DNA of 46,031 bases from Neelides folsomi (taxonomy: Eukaryota > Arthropoda > Collembola > Neelipleona > Neelidae): positions 1 to 46,031 of the forward strand of contig JAQGBZ010000456.1 of NCBI GenBank assembly GCA_034687125.1, in the 5' to 3' direction. The notes under the pieces were generated by a model, which was not told the DNA's origin, did not search any database, and saw nothing but the letters and a program-made list of their open reading frames with translations. Made by a program: the position numbers and the translations under genes. Below are positions 31,551-44,917 of the stretch, in pieces. Numbering within the stretch: position 1 is the first letter of the stretch; the number at the start of each line of letters is the position of its first letter.

Positions 31551-33538
31551 TATTTAAATTGGACTTTTAAAAGCTATATTTTGAGGATATTATGTTTTTA
31601 TTTGAAATTAAATTACTCAATAAAATTCCTTGACACGACTTTTATTTGAAACCAATTATAAATTTAAAAGAATTATTAATGAAATATAATAATATATTAA
31701 TGCATTATAATGATGTCATTTACAGTAGTCATTCCTTTATTTATCAATATTAAATTATTAATTTGAAGATGGGAATTTGAAGTTATGTTATATTATTTAA
31801 ATCATAAATTTTTAAAAGTCATCATTGATTCATACTAGGTAATGAATTTACAATTATATTATATGTTATATGAATTTAATGTGTTACATTATTAACACAA
31901 TTATAAAACTGATTTACTTTGTCTACTTATGATATTTTGCTTCCGAAACAAGTACTTGCAAATATAATTGTTAATTATACTAACGAGTTCGCTCATTTCG
32001 TCGAATTTTAGTTGAATCAATGATCAACTCACAAGTTGACAATTTCATTTACTACTTGTGTTAAATATTGAAGCATTTTAATATTTTATGTATTTATATA
32101 TTATGAATGAAATTCTGCTAATTAAAAATCTTTATAGAGAAATGATAAATTGTCTTTTTAAACAATTTAGAAATACTATTAAAAATTTAAAAGAAAATGT
32201 AAAAAAGTTTATAAAACAACATTTTCTTTAAATAAAGAAATAAATGTGGAAAGTTTTAAAAAGAATTGAGTTTAAATGTAGATTCCCTTGATAAATTTCA
32301 CTTTAACGCATTCATCATGAAGTTTTTCCTTCACTTATTTTACTTCTTTACTTCTCTCCAGAAATTCACCCAAACTAACAAACTCCGATTCTTCCTTTAA
32401 AATTATTTATTCCATACATATTTTAGTAGGTCTGTATCAAGGGCCAAAGGGTCTTTATAAGATTAAAAATTATATAATTGTAAGTTTAAACATTACATTT
32501 CATTTAGTACATAATACATGCATAATTATACAGTTCTATTTGATATTGTTAAAATGATTTAATATTTAATTTAATCACTTGGCGGAAAATGTTTCTCCAA
32601 TGAGCAATCGTTTTAGAAGAACAATAGCGTTGTAAATCTGAAACCCATCAATTAGTCGTTTTTATCAATAGTGTAAATTCTTTTTCATAAAAGAGATCAT
32701 TATAATAAGCAGATATATGCAAATACATTATATATCATATTAATAAAACAACAACTCGTCAATTGAGCTCCGTTCTTTTCAATATGTCTCTGCAACCTAA
32801 CTTCGCCATTCTCATGCTCTTTTGAACATACAATAGAGATTTCCGCTGATTGATAGACTTTCTCAAAGAAAAGTACCTGTCGTTTATTTAGAGTTTAACC
32901 AATTCAACTATCTGTAATAGTTTACGATATAAATAATATACCCAATTTATATGATAAAGTAATATATTACCAATCTAATGTAAATCATATATTTAAATCA
33001 ATTGAAATAGATGAAATAAAAGTAACAAAATTTTGAAAGCAAAAGGCTTTTATTCAAGCGAGTCCTTTGTGTCAAACAAATTAATTTTTATTCAATATTC
33101 TATTAGAGTATTGGTGCTTTAATTACTTTTAGATATCAATTTTAATTTAACATTTTATTAAAACTTCAATACGTCAAACGAATTTTAACCAAAGTAAATA
33201 ATTTAAAAACCATAATACTTTTCATCAACAATGCCACCGGATTTTTTAATTCATAACAAATATGAACCCAAATATAATTTTAAAATTCAAATCATTAATA
33301 CAACAATGAACCAGAATTGACAACAAATGTAGAACTCACAGAGGAACCCAAAACCACAAATCAAATTATAATGCTAAGGATAGAGGTAATCATAAATGCA
33401 CTCGAAAACTCAAAAAATTCCAAAGGTTTTATCTCTACGAAGATTTCTATAAATATTATGAATTTATCATTATTAGTGGGCATGCTGAGGAATAAAATTT
33501 CCTCTTGGAAGCGTTAGGCGCTGCAAACTCTTTCAATG
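31551..33538. other. Gene-poor region between IR-like receptor and alpha-spectrin
   Basis: No intact gene. A short + strand signal-peptide-like frame (32317-32400, MKFFLHLFYFFTSLQ) ends after 27 residues. Exon-like minus-strand segments at 32575-32637 and 32769-32876 are listed separately. Near 33231-33517 two adjacent + strand frames (MPPDFLIHNKYEPKYNF; ELTTNVELTEEPKTTNQ) look protein-like but are separated by a frameshift. The part nearest 33538 is the alpha-spectrin 3' UTR. Confidence 0.4.
32575..32876 (-). pseudogene. Exon-like coding relics, unidentified
   Basis: On the minus strand, after an acceptor (AAACGACAG) at 32877, about 36 codons read VLFFEKVYQSAEISIVC, then KEHENGEVRLQRHIEKNGAQ. 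A second segment after GATGGGTTTCAG (from 32637) reads either IYNAIVLLKRLLIGETFSAK to a stop, or, in another phase, LQRYCSSKTIAHWRNIFRQ. Composition is protein-like and unlike the surrounding AT-rich DNA, but the phases of the two pieces do not join cleanly. A decayed gene or an unrecognised small gene is possible. Confidence 0.25.
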
Positions 33539-36500
33539 CTAATTTTGAAAGAGCTGTCGAGTGAACTCGACATAGTCAAGGGCTCCTGCTAACGGATGTC
33601 CGGTCTTCGGGTCCACATAAGGCTTCATTCGGCTTACGCAATAGTCCGCCATTTCTTTTGTGAGGTTCTAAAAATGAAAAATAAATTATCTTAAAACGTG
33701 AAGTTAACATATTACAATAAACAAAAATTATATCATACAAGGAGAAATTACAGTAAATATACCAATAATTAATATAAAAATATTTAAAAATATTTAACCA
33801 TATGATTAATAATTAGAATAATTACCGAATAAAGTTCCTCTTTGGCGACATATGGGCGTTCGCCGGAAGTAATGGCTCTGAAGGCGTTCTCGATCTCTTC
33901 AGAACTCTGGACATTCTCCGTCTCTTTGGATATCATGAATGCCATATACTCCTGCAGGGACACATGACCATCACGGTTGGGATCCACCGAATCTATAAAA
34001 ACGTAAAAGATATTAAATTGTCTATCTTTAATTAGTGGCTTCAAAAATTATAATTTTTGAAAGAGTTTAAATATCATAAGAATCATTACCTAGGATGGCT
34101 TCAAATTCAGGATCAGGCTGCCCTTCTTCAACCATAGGTAAATCGTAGCCAAGTGCTCGAAGACATGACTTGAACTCTTGGTGGTTTAATCGACCAGACT
34201 TGTCCTTGTCGAAATGCCTAAAATATTTATCCATTTAGTCAATATTCATATTTAAAAATCTTAAAAGAAATGCAATTATTTATTTAAACTTACTTAAACA
34301 TCATGGAGAATTCTTTAAGCGCATCCTCGGAGACACCAGATTGGTTCCTGGCTTGGATTTGTTGTTCGAGATTATGTTGCATTCGCATTCCAAGCTGGTC
34401 AAGTTGATCCCAAGCCTAGTTAAAGTAAATAAATGTAATTTTAATATTTTTACTTGTACTATGAACGATATGAAAGAATAGTCATAAACAACGTGCAATA
34501 GTATTTAATTAAAATTAAAGTCAATTTTATGTAAAAATTAATTGTATTTATTGTAAAAAATCTAAAAATACCAACCTGTGCCAATCCAACAGTAGAATGT
34601 TCAGTATAACGGTTGTCCAAAATCAAATGTTCTTCAAGAATTGCTCCAAGATCTTCAATCTTTTTCAAATCCGAACGTCGCGCACGGACTTCAGCTGCCT
34701 TACGCTATAAATTAAAATATAGATTAAAGTAAATAAATATTATATAGATACTTTAAATGATCGATTTTGCTTAATTTAACTAATTTAACCGCAATTAAAA
34801 ATCAAATTCTTTACCTTAGTTGCTTCAAGTTGTTGCTCAAGTGTTCCAGAACCCTCCATCATTGAAGATCTATAATAATAAATTCAACTATTATTTTCCT
34901 CCATAAGTGGCAATAAATAAACATACATTACAAGTAATACATTGCGCAAAGAACATAAATTGTATACATTTAACTATGCGGTGAGATTAGATAGCTATAA
35001 TAATTACTAAACTATAAATTATGTTGTGTTATGTTTGTTGCTTTTACGTATAATGTAATGTAAATAAACATTGGTTTTAACACGTTTTCAGTAAATGGAT
35101 GCTTAATGTTATTTTACATTAATTAGTTAAAGGCAATTTAGTTCTTTTTTAATAAAATTTTCAAGCTTTGTTCAGCTTTTGTTCAATTGATTAGAATCAT
35201 TAAATGATGGTATTACATATATTAAAATCACGTCTAATCATTCCTACGAAAATTCGACATACCCATTCCACCCAAGTAACCTGAACCTGAAACATTTAAC
35301 TATTTTTTAAATGTTTGAAATCTTTTAAAGCTAAATATCAATTTTTAACCTATAAAGTTAAAATTCTAAATATCCAAAAGCTATAAAATTCTAAAATCAA
35401 AATTGTGCAGTTTTAAAAAATTGAATGATTTGATTTGAAAAATCATAGTTTTTTTAAACTAACTAAAAACAAGTCTTGATTAAACAAAAAAGACAATTAA
35501 AGTTTAATAAAAATTACATACCTCGTTTCAGTAAGCCAAGCATGGAAAGCATTCGCATTCTTCGCAAACTCCTTCCTGAGTTTATCATTCTCTTCTTGAC
35601 GTTGGAGTTCTTTTGCCAAATCAACATCTCGTTCCTTAATGATCTTCTGTAAGTTCTTCCACGTATCCTCCAGAGCCTCCATTGTGAACCAGGTGTACGG
35701 GTTTGGTCCAACGTTGAAAGATTTGATCTTCTTGTCAAGATCTCCAAGAGACTTGAAATCAGTTTCAGCCGAAGAGAGAGAAGCTTGGAATTGAGCGTGG
35801 GCTTCACGCAACGCTCTGATCTCCTCAATTGAATTACAACGGACAGGATCCGTCAAATCCTCTTCAGCATTCTCAAACCAGGAATTGAAGGCAGAAGCCT
35901 TCTTCGCAAATGTCAAATAAAGTTCTTCAATTTGCCGGAATTGTTCTTGGATTTGAAGAAGACGAGCCTTTCGGGCTGCTGATGCATCTTGCAAATGTCT
36001 CCAACGATTCAGAACGTCTTCAAATCGACGACGAATCCCATCAGATTGAACATGGCTGAATTCAAATAAATACAAAATTAATTGAAAATTAAAGATTCAA
36101 GAATACATGTGCATTATTTTAAATGCAAAATAATTAAATGCTATTATAATTTTATATAAAGTGTAATATTTACATGAAATCATTCCTATTTAAATAATTA
36201 ACAAAACTTACAAAGAAATTAGTTGATCTTGCAAATTCTTAATATTTGCAATTCCCTCAGATTCAAAAGCCAAGAGCCCAGCATCAAAAGTGTCTTGTTT
36301 AGTGAGAAGAGTTTGAACTGTTGAAAGATCTCGACCAAATTCTTCACTTCTCACATGGGCTTCTTTGTCAGCAATCCAACTTTCAACTACATCGGCTTTC
36401 CACATGAATTGCAAATAAGCCGAGTTGTCCAAAAGTCCCGCCTTCCTCTTTCCAGCCAAAGTTGCCAAAGTGTCCATTTTCCCTTGAAGGGAACTACAAC

Positions 36501-39500
36501 GGGCAAAAATGGCATCAGAATTCCAATTCCTGGCTTCAATCAATTCTTCCCCAGCCTTGCAAACATCAGCAACATTTTCACGATGAACTTGCAAGTCCGT
36601 CTCAAAAGCATCATGTTTCTTCAACAGTCCTTGCACAGCTGCCATCGAATCTCCCAAATCATCGACAATCAAAAGTTGTTGTTTCTCTGAAATCCAAGCT
36701 TCTTCTTCCTCAACCTTAGCAAGGAACTGTTGGAAAACGAGGCTTTCGTCCAATTTCTCTCCTCGTGCAGATGAAAGCATCTTCAATTCAATCCAAGCTT
36801 GATTCAATGCTTTAAGCCTTTGTTCAATTTCGGGAACTCCAATGTTGGCCACGTCCATTAATTTTTGTCCAGCATCTTGAACAGCTTGAATTGCAGGTTC
36901 ATGAGTTGTCAATTCAGCTTCAATACGCTTATGCTTTTTCTTTAAGTTTTGAACACCTACAAGGATTTAAATAAGGATTAAACATTAATTTAAATATCAA
37001 ATGTACATTTTATAAAGTACATTAATTGAAGCAAATAATTATCAATTATTACAATGTTTATTTACCAGTCAAATCGCGTCCAAAGTCAACGCTTCCTACA
37101 AGAAGCTTCTTCTCTTTAATCCAACTCTCTTGGTCAGCAATATCTCTGAAAAATTGATGAAGTGTGTAAGCTTCATTCAATCGAGTTTGACGATGAGCTG
37201 CCAAATTTTGCACACGTTCAAAGCGTGAATTAATGGACAAACGCTTTTCTTGAATAGCGGCTGCATCAAATTGTTCTGACTCAATCAAGGAATCAGCTTG
37301 TGAGTTCATGTCACGAATCCTCTCATCATGGGCGTTAATGTCGGCTTCGACCAACTGCTGTTTCTTCATTAAATTCTGAACAGAAGCCAAATCTTTTCCA
37401 GCGTCTTCGGAAGTCAAAAGACTTTCGACCTCTCCAAGCCAAAAGTCTAAATCCTTCACAGCTGCAATGTAAGTCCTTTGTTTGTTCGCTTCCTTCAGCT
37501 TCAAACTCTTTTCGCTTGACTTCATCGTAAGAATTTCCCATTGATGTGCAATGGAATCCAAGCGGGCACTGACGGCATCTTCGCTCCCAGCGCATTGTCT
37601 TTTCTCAATCAAATTGTGTCCCATAGCAAGAACAGCTTGAATTCGATCTGCATTGGCTGCCAATTCAGCTTCAAATGCTTGATGTTTTTGATGTTTGCTT
37701 TGAATGTTTGCTGGATCTTTGTAAGATTCTTCAGTCGCAAATTGCAATTTCTCTCCGATCCAATTTTCAATTTCATCTGCATCTCGAGAAAATTGTTGAA
37801 GAGTTTGGGACTCTCCAAGCTTGGAACGTTTTTCAATGAGGGCCAATTTAAGTTTTTCCCAACGAGTCAAAACTTGGCGATTCTTTTCCTCAATGTCATC
37901 TGCAGCATAATGTCCAGAATTTGCAAGTTGATCTGCAAAGGCGGCAAGTTGGCCCATCTTCTCCTCTTGCCCAGCAATGGCTTTGTCAAAATCTTCATGC
38001 TTCTTAATCAGAGCCTCGACGTTATCAGATGAATCTTTGTCATCAGACAAAAACGCTTCCCTATAATTTAAAAAAATTAATTAATTTACAATTTACAATT
38101 ATTATAATAACATTAAATAGCGTATAAATTGCTATTAAATAATTAATTATTCTACCTGCTAGCCATCCAGCTCTCAGCCTGTTCACAATCTCTGTAAAAG
38201 AGCTGAAGTTCAAGACATTGGTCCAATTGCATTCTTCGAGAAATCCATTGCTTCTCCAACTCTTGACGCGATTCAGCCATTGATTCCAATTTTTCTCCAA
38301 TTTCCACTGAAGCATAATGGTTTGAATCCAAAAGCTCTTTACCGAACTTTTCAAAAGTAAGGAAAGTTCCTGCACGTGCATCCATTTCAGTGCGATGTTC
38401 CTAACAAAGAAAAAAATATAATGAACAAATTCGCCAAATCTTAAAACATAAATCAGTGTAATCAATTAGGTAAAGATTTAAACAAACCTGATGACGTTCA
38501 AGAAGTGCTTCAGCTCCAGTGACATCCGTTGCAAGTTCATCACTCGAAACGAGAGACATCATTGAATTGATCCACCCCATTAAATCCCGGTAATCGCTCA
38601 AGAATCTTTGCAAGTCATATGAGTCCAAAAGCTTTTCTTTCCTCGCATTTGCCTTCGAGTTAAGCAAACTCCATTCAGTATTGATCTCCTTCTGCTTCTC
38701 ATAAATAACATCAGCAGAATCGGCATGTGAAGTCATCAACTTCGTCGCTGTTTCATCCAATTGTCGGATTTTGTCACCAAGAGCCGCCAAATCTCTTTCA
38801 AGCCCTTCGTGTTTTCTTTGGAGTGCTTGGACAGTTCGCAAATCTTTGCCCAAATCATCTTTACTCAAAGCTTCGTCCTTCTCAAAAATCCAATCTTTGG
38901 TTTCATCAACGTCACTATAAATATAAAAACATTAGACACTATAAAACAATATTATATTAAACAAAAGCATTTGACAAAACAATAATTTATCATTTATTTA
39001 TTATCGTTTAAATTAATTTATAATGATTAATTTATAAATTAAATTTTAAAATATAAAAGTTGTGAAATTACAAAGCTGTTTTATTAATTAAAAAGATTTA
39101 CCGATGGAACCGCTGTACTTGATGGGCAGATCCCAATTTCTCTGCCTTTTCTTGTGTCACTTGCTGGAGCGAACTCCATTTTTGGTTCAAATCTTCAAGT
39201 TGGGTTTGAATCTTAACAGCAGCTTCAGTTTGTCCCAAAGACATCAATTGCATGGCAATGACGTTCATCTCAGCCAGTCGAACTTCATTGGCCTTCAAGT
39301 CAGATTGGAAGTCGTCGAACTTCTTTTGCATAACTTCCACTTGTTCCAAGTCAACATCAGGAGACACTTCAGCAACCTAATTAATAAAATATTAAATAAA
39401 ATCTCCATTTTTATAAAATCGTTAATTTCAAAATATGATTATTTTAATATTCTATTCTATTTTAATTTAATTTTTAATCATGAACAAATAGTTTTTTCTT

Positions 39501-42500
39501 ACTTGAACTTGTGCATATTGCTCCTTGTCCTTAATCCATTGGGCCAATTCGGCAGCTTCTCTCACAAGAACGTAGGCCTTACACGCCTCATTCAATTTCT
39601 CTTGTCTCTCTCGTCCGAGAGAAATCAATTGCCCATATTGAGTCTCGATTTGATTTTGTCTCGAAGTAATCGTCGACTTGTCAGCCAAATTCTGTTGTGA
39701 AGCAGACAATCCAGCATCGATTTTCTTTACATAAGCGGCCGGGACGAATCCTTGTCGGTCGTTGACTTCAACCTTCCACCAATCTTTATTATTTGAGTTG
39801 AGAAGTGTTAAAACGTCTCCTTTCTTCATTGAAACTTCCCTTGGGGATTTCTCATTATAGTCGTACAATGCAATGACAACTTCTTTGCCTCCAAAGTCAG
39901 AAGTTGGTGCTTGTTTGCAAGCTGTAGCTTGTTCACGAAGTGACTCAATAGTTGATTTGAATGCTTCAAGATCAGACATGAGAGCTTCATTCTTTTTCAA
40001 AAGAGCTTCAGATGAATCTTCGTCTTTTCCAAGATCATGTGAAATAACAAGTGGCTCTTTTTCCTTCATCCAACTTTCAGCTTCATTCGCATCAGCAAAG
40101 TATTGATGAGCCTAAAAATATAAATTCTTAATAAATAACTCACAGAAATTAATTATTAATTATGATAAATTAACAACCATTAATAAAATTTTAATTGTGG
40201 TAAAAATGTATAATTTAAATTACGAGAAGAGCGTCATCAAGATCTCGTCGTCGTTTCTCGGATTTATCTTTCAAAGCGGTCCAATGATCTCTGAGTCGTG
40301 TGATTCGAACATTGACTTCTTCCGACATGAAGCCTCCATTTTCTCCCAAATTGCTTCCACTTTCACAAACAGAGTTGATTCGGGGTTCGTGATTTTGAAT
40401 CTCAGAGAGAACAGCTTGATGCTTCTTAATCAAGTTCTGAACTCCAATTAAGTCCCGGCCTAAAAAGAACAATATTTATTTTAAAGAAAACTTTATTTTA
40501 ATGAAAACTTTCGTAATATTAAAAACACATCTTCGAATTAAAAACTTACTAATTAAATTCTTTAAAATATCGTTTTGCTTACCTCTGTTGTTACTCCCTG
40601 CAATAGGTTCCTTTTCACGAATCCAAGCTTCCTCATCTAAAAGATTCAATATTAACAATTTAGAAAAATTTTATTATTAATTAATTAACAGTTTTGAAAA
40701 TTACAAATGTTTTATTTATCTTTAATTTATATTTTGTACCCTCAACATCCCTGAAGAGTTGTTGGACTCGAGTGCTTTCTCCCAACTTCTTCTTCCTGGC
40801 TTCCATTGGGGCCAAGAGATTGTTGTACCTGTCAAAAAAGTATTTTGTTAGAACAATAAAAATAACCATAATAAACATTGTTATATAGAACATGGTAAAA
40901 ACAAACAATTAAAAGATTTATACCGATTGCACACGGTCTCCGCCTTTCTTCGGATCGATTCAACATCAAAATGTCCCTTTTCTTCAAATTCTCTTAAATT
41001 CTGCATCACCATTTCAATTCTTTCTTGGTGAGTGTTGACATCTCCTTCAAGGAGGAAATGTTTCTTCATGAGATTTTGAACAGAAGTCAAATCCTTTCCA
41101 AAGTCCTCAGAAGCCAAACTTCCCTCAACTTCCGAGAGCCAAACTTCAATGTCTTCAACAGTCCTGTTGAATTGTTGTTGTTGAGAAGCTTCGGCCAATC
41201 TTTCTTCTTTCTTTTCGGCTGCTTCAACCAGGAGTTTCCAAAGTTGAACAATTTCTTCAAGCCTTTGGCTAACTCTCTCGCTCCCATAATGTCCAGAATC
41301 AATAAGATTCTGTCCAGCATGAATCACTTCGTCAATTCGAACTTTATTAGCTGTCAATTCCTTTTGAAAGTTTGCGTGCTTTTGAACCTTTCCATTAAGG
41401 TTGGTTGGGTCCTAAATTAATAAAAATAAAAATCAATAAAATTTAACTTCAGATGATATTTATTAATTAAGTTCAAATAATAGTTAACAATAACATAAAA
41501 ATTTTTAGTTAGGATAATTCTATTAATTCTATTATCATAAATATTGCAGATTTAGGATGTTTACTTACAAGATAAGAGTCGTCATTTGCAAACTTGAGTT
41601 TTCCCCGAATCCATGAATTCGTCTCATCACAATCTCTCTCAAATTGCATCAATTTAAATGCTGCTTCCAATGTAGCTCGGCGATTTCCAGATTTGTCCAA
41701 AAGGGCATTTCGCCTTTGTAAAAGAAGAGCTCTCCTTTGGCTCACATCTTCTGCGGCATAATGTTGACCTTCAATCAATTTAGATGCAAATTCATCCAAT
41801 GCCTTGATCTTCTCTTCCTGAGCTGCAAGAGATTTCTCAAAATCTTCATGTTTCTTTATGAGAGCTTCCACCGAGTCCAAAGAATCCCCCAAATCCTGAT
41901 TCTCCAAGAAAGCTTCCTGTTTTGCCATCCATGTGTCAGCTTGTTCCGTATCTCTGTAAAACAGCTGCAAATCCATACATTGCTCATAAAGAATCCTCCG
42001 ATCTTCCCACAATGAAAGAAGAGCAACTTTCTCTTCCTTTAAGTTCCTCAATTTCTCTCCGACTTCATTGTGTGCAAAGTGACCTCGTTCGATCAAATTC
42101 GATCCGCTCTCAAGAATAAGTCGGAAGGAATCCTCTCGTGCGTCAATTTCTCCTTTGTGTTCTTGATGGCGTTCTAAAAGAGCTTCGGCTCCTGCAACAT
42201 CTTTTGCCAACTCATCTGCACTGATCAGACACTTCATGTCTGAAATCCAATTGATCAGATCACGGAACTCTGAAAGGAAGCGATGGAGAGTTGAACTATC
42301 ATCCAACTTCATTTTACGGCTCTTTGCCTTGTCCACGAGTTCGCTCCAATTGGCGAGAATTTCATCATGTTTTGATCGAATTTGTTCAGAATGTTCCTGG
42401 TGGATTGAACAGAGACGTTCCGACTCAAGGGCCAAAGTTGAGACCTTGTCTTGTAAAGCTGCCAAGTCTCGTTCAACACCTTCGTGCTTTCTTTGAAGGG

Positions 42501-43470
42501 CCTGAATTGACGCAAGGTCACGTCCATACTCGTCCGAGCTAAGAATGACATCTTTCTCAGAAATCCAAGCAATTGCTTCGTCAGCGTCGCGGTTGAACCT
42601 TTGGATCTCATGAGCTCCAAAGAGTTTTTCTTGTCTAATGAGAGAAAGCTGCTTCAATCGCTGCCACGTTTCATTTAATTCGTCCCGTTTGCCAGAAATG
42701 ATTTCTCGTTCGGGATGGCCATCAGAAATGAGTTTTTCTGCTTGTACATTTACATCTTGAACTCGGAATTCTTGTGATGCAAGATCCTTCTGAAATTCAT
42801 CAAACTTCCGCTGGAGAACTTCAACGTGTTCAAGATCAGTTCCGAATTCATCGGCAGTGACAAATGCTTCTTTGTCGGAGATCCAAAGAAGGACTTCGTC
42901 GACTGATCGAACATACTGAACAAGAACAAGTGCTTGTTGCAACTTGAGTCCTTTGTCAGCCAAGCGCTGGATAAGAAGTTCCCAAAGTCGGTGCAATTCT
43001 TCGAGTCGCTTCTTAATTGCATCTGACCCGTAGTGACTCTGTCGAATCATCTCTTGCCCAGTATTGTCAAGCTGAACAATTGCATTTGAATGGGCGGCCA
43101 CTTCAGCCTCAAAAGCTTGGTGCTTTTGAATTTTAGCTTGCAAGTTGGTCGCATCTTTGAAGGTTTCGTCTGAAGCTGCATTAAGCTTTTCATAAATCCA
43201 AGACTCCAATTCATCAGCGTCCCGTTTAAAGTATTGGTATCGTCTTGAGTCTTCCAACTTCTCTCGCTTCATTTTTGCATCTGACTTGAAGTTGGAGTAT
43301 CGACCGAGAACTGTGTCTCTGCGATCTTGGATGTCTTCGGCCGACTCAAGAATCTTAAATTGGGTCTGTTTTCTTTCGTCCTCATGATATTGTTGTGGTT
43401 CACTGTCCCCTTCAGCTCCTTCAAATGAGGAATGGGGCATCTCCTCTTCTTCTTCACGTTCCATCTCCAT
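33539..43470 (-). CDS. alpha-Spec: Alpha-spectrin, complete, 18 coding exons
   Basis: Membrane-skeleton protein that forms tetramers with beta-spectrin and links actin to the plasma membrane. Exons: 43470-41569, 41411-40924, 40828-40740, 40636-40583, 40459-40224, 40111-39503, 39376-39102, 38914-38488, 38400-38156, 38060-37066, 36956-36212, 36055-35522, 34869-34815, 34704-34576, 34415-34294, 34217-34090, 33992-33826 and 33667-33539, giving 2442 residues (family about 2415-2475). An N-terminal partial repeat (tetramer site, [20 protein letters not shown]) leads into about 20 triple-helical repeats. An SH3 domain sits at about 999-1055 ([34 protein letters not shown]). The calmodulin-like end has two canonical EF loops ([12 protein letters not shown] and [12 protein letters not shown]) and ends EFTRQLFQN. 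The vertebrate calpain/calmodulin insert after SH3 is absent, as in other invertebrates. The first ~28 residues form an unusual acidic extension. Confidence 0.98.
35263..35286 (-). other. Candidate in-frame cassette microexon of alpha-spectrin
   Basis: Inside the intron between exons 35522-36055 and 34815-34869, the minus strand has an acceptor (ATGTTTCAG), 24 bases, then a good donor (ATGG|GTATGT). Twenty-four is divisible by three. The flanking junction (phase 2) would be kept, inserting eight residues before the [13 protein letters not shown] segment. A second acceptor six bases on would give an 18-base version. Skipping it already yields the conserved protein, so it would be an alternative exon. 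Confidence 0.3.
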
Positions 43471-44256
43471 CTGAAAATTAGAGATTTATTAAAGTTGAAA
43501 TCTAAATTCAATCCTTTATAGAATATTTTAACATTTAATTATGCCAATTAATTTGTTAGACTAATTTTAATATGAAACAGTTATAAAGTCTATTTTTCGA
43601 AAACAAGGTACAAGGCCAATTGGCTTATTAATAAATTCTTCATCACACCGGATATGATAAAAGCTTGGTATTATACTGATTTTAGATTATCATAAAAAGG
43701 AAAACATAATTTTTATAAAATACAAAAATTACAGTATTAAATTAAAATTATAATAATTAACATAATTTAACCTTATAGCTGTTTAACACCGACAATTATT
43801 TATTGATTTTAAATCCAATGTTATGAATCGAATCTTAATAATCGGTCTCGAAAAGGGATCTTTTACCCAGAGAAATAAATGGAGGAACCGTGAGTCAATC
43901 TATGCACGGGAATAAAGCTGCACTTGAGCCTTATCGGAGGAATTAAATTGTTGGAATTTGTTAGATAGGGAATTTAATTGTAATTTAAACTTTCGGATTG
44001 GTCTGACGGGATGAGTCAGAGAGCCGTCATAGTTGGGAATAGGGAATAGGCAAATGCCACACCCAGCGGTGTTTTCCATATACATCATATACCCTATACC
44101 CTTTATCCTCCAATAGCCTTCATCCCTATTTATAAGCCCCACCCAATGCAATGCATTAGCCTTGCTGCCTTGCTGAAGGAGATATGCCTATATCTTATGA
44201 TATGGGCATATCTGATATAATGACTCTGTCCTATCTCTTCGTATATAAAATATATA
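43471..44256. promoter_or_regulatory. Alpha-spectrin upstream region with leader intron and likely promoter
   Basis: The alpha-spectrin ATG is directly preceded by a splice acceptor (CTAATTTTCAG|ATGG), so a non-coding first exon must lie further up. A less AT-rich stretch at 43850-44160 is the likely place for the promoter. It includes a minus-strand GC-type word (inverted ccccaccc, 44138-44145) near tatttataa (44127-44135). The 83-codon open frame there shows no domain and is not taken as a gene. Confidence 0.4.
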
Positions 44257-44701
44257 GGGTGCCAGAGGCAAGTCCGGGCATAGAAAGAATAACTTTTTCT
44301 TATTCCAATTTGGAGTCAAGTGAATTTAAGCCTAAGTGAGATATTCCAAGTTCACTTCACTCCGAATTTGGGAATAAGCGAGATTAGCCGATTTCGCACC
44401 CAAGTTCAGGCATAAGGTGGAATAACTCGAAAAGTTATTCCCATTTCTTATTCCTGCTCATGAGCGAGGATAAGCGGGAATAAAGCGACATAAGTTCTTT
44501 TTCCATTTTCACCCAAGTCTCAATCAATCCCATTTTATGTGTTATTAATCAATTGAATTCAACTGATATTATAAATAATTGATAGTTAATATATCAATTA
44601 AATTAATAATATTTAATTTATCTTAATATTCAATTTAAAGTCCATCAAATATATTTTTTAAAATTTAATCCTGTATTGTGAAATCAGTATTGTGAAAATA
44701 C

Positions 44702-44769
44702 TTCTGTGAAAACTCCAGTTTTGTAAAAAATTCAGTTCTGTGAAAACTCCAGTCCTGTGAAAAGTTCAG
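44702..44769. repeat. 17-bp minisatellite, four copies
   Basis: Four adjacent 17-mers: ttctgtgaaaactccag, ttttgtaaaaaattcag, ttctgtgaaaactccag and tcctgtgaaaagttcag. Copies one and three are identical. Two shorter, degenerate tattgtgaaa units precede them. Confidence 0.85.
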
Positions 44770-44773
44770 AATA

Positions 44774-44917
44774 ATGGAATTCCAATTCATATCCGAACCA
44801 AGATCACCAATCATTAAAAGACGACGAAAAATGTTAGAAGATTTGAGTGAAAATGAAATTGTGAATCATTGTGACCTAAACAAATTTGATACAGAAAGAT
44901 TAATTGATATTTTATGA
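44774..44917 (+). pseudogene. Truncated Harbinger-transposase-like N-terminus
   Basis: A 47-residue frame: MEFQFISEPR, then IIKRRRKMLEDLSENEIVNH and DLNKFDTERLIDIL, then TGA. A run of Arg/Lys followed by an acidic 'LSENEI...F..ERLIDIL' helix is the usual opening of Harbinger/HARBI1-type transposases before the DDE nuclease. No nuclease follows. It lies inside the element at 44257-45251, five bases after the minisatellite. Confidence 0.4.

Noticed and set aside
35263..35286. Reading the alpha-spectrin microexon as GSGYLGGMG
   Set aside because: That frame needs phase 1 at the junction, but the flanking exons require phase 2.
35497..43470. Many + strand frames of 70-200 codons opposite alpha-spectrin
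   Set aside because: They run antisense to well-conserved spectrin repeats and have no recognisable domain.
43900..44151. 83-codon minus-strand frame upstream of alpha-spectrin
   Set aside because: No family resemblance. It sits in the presumed promoter and leader region.
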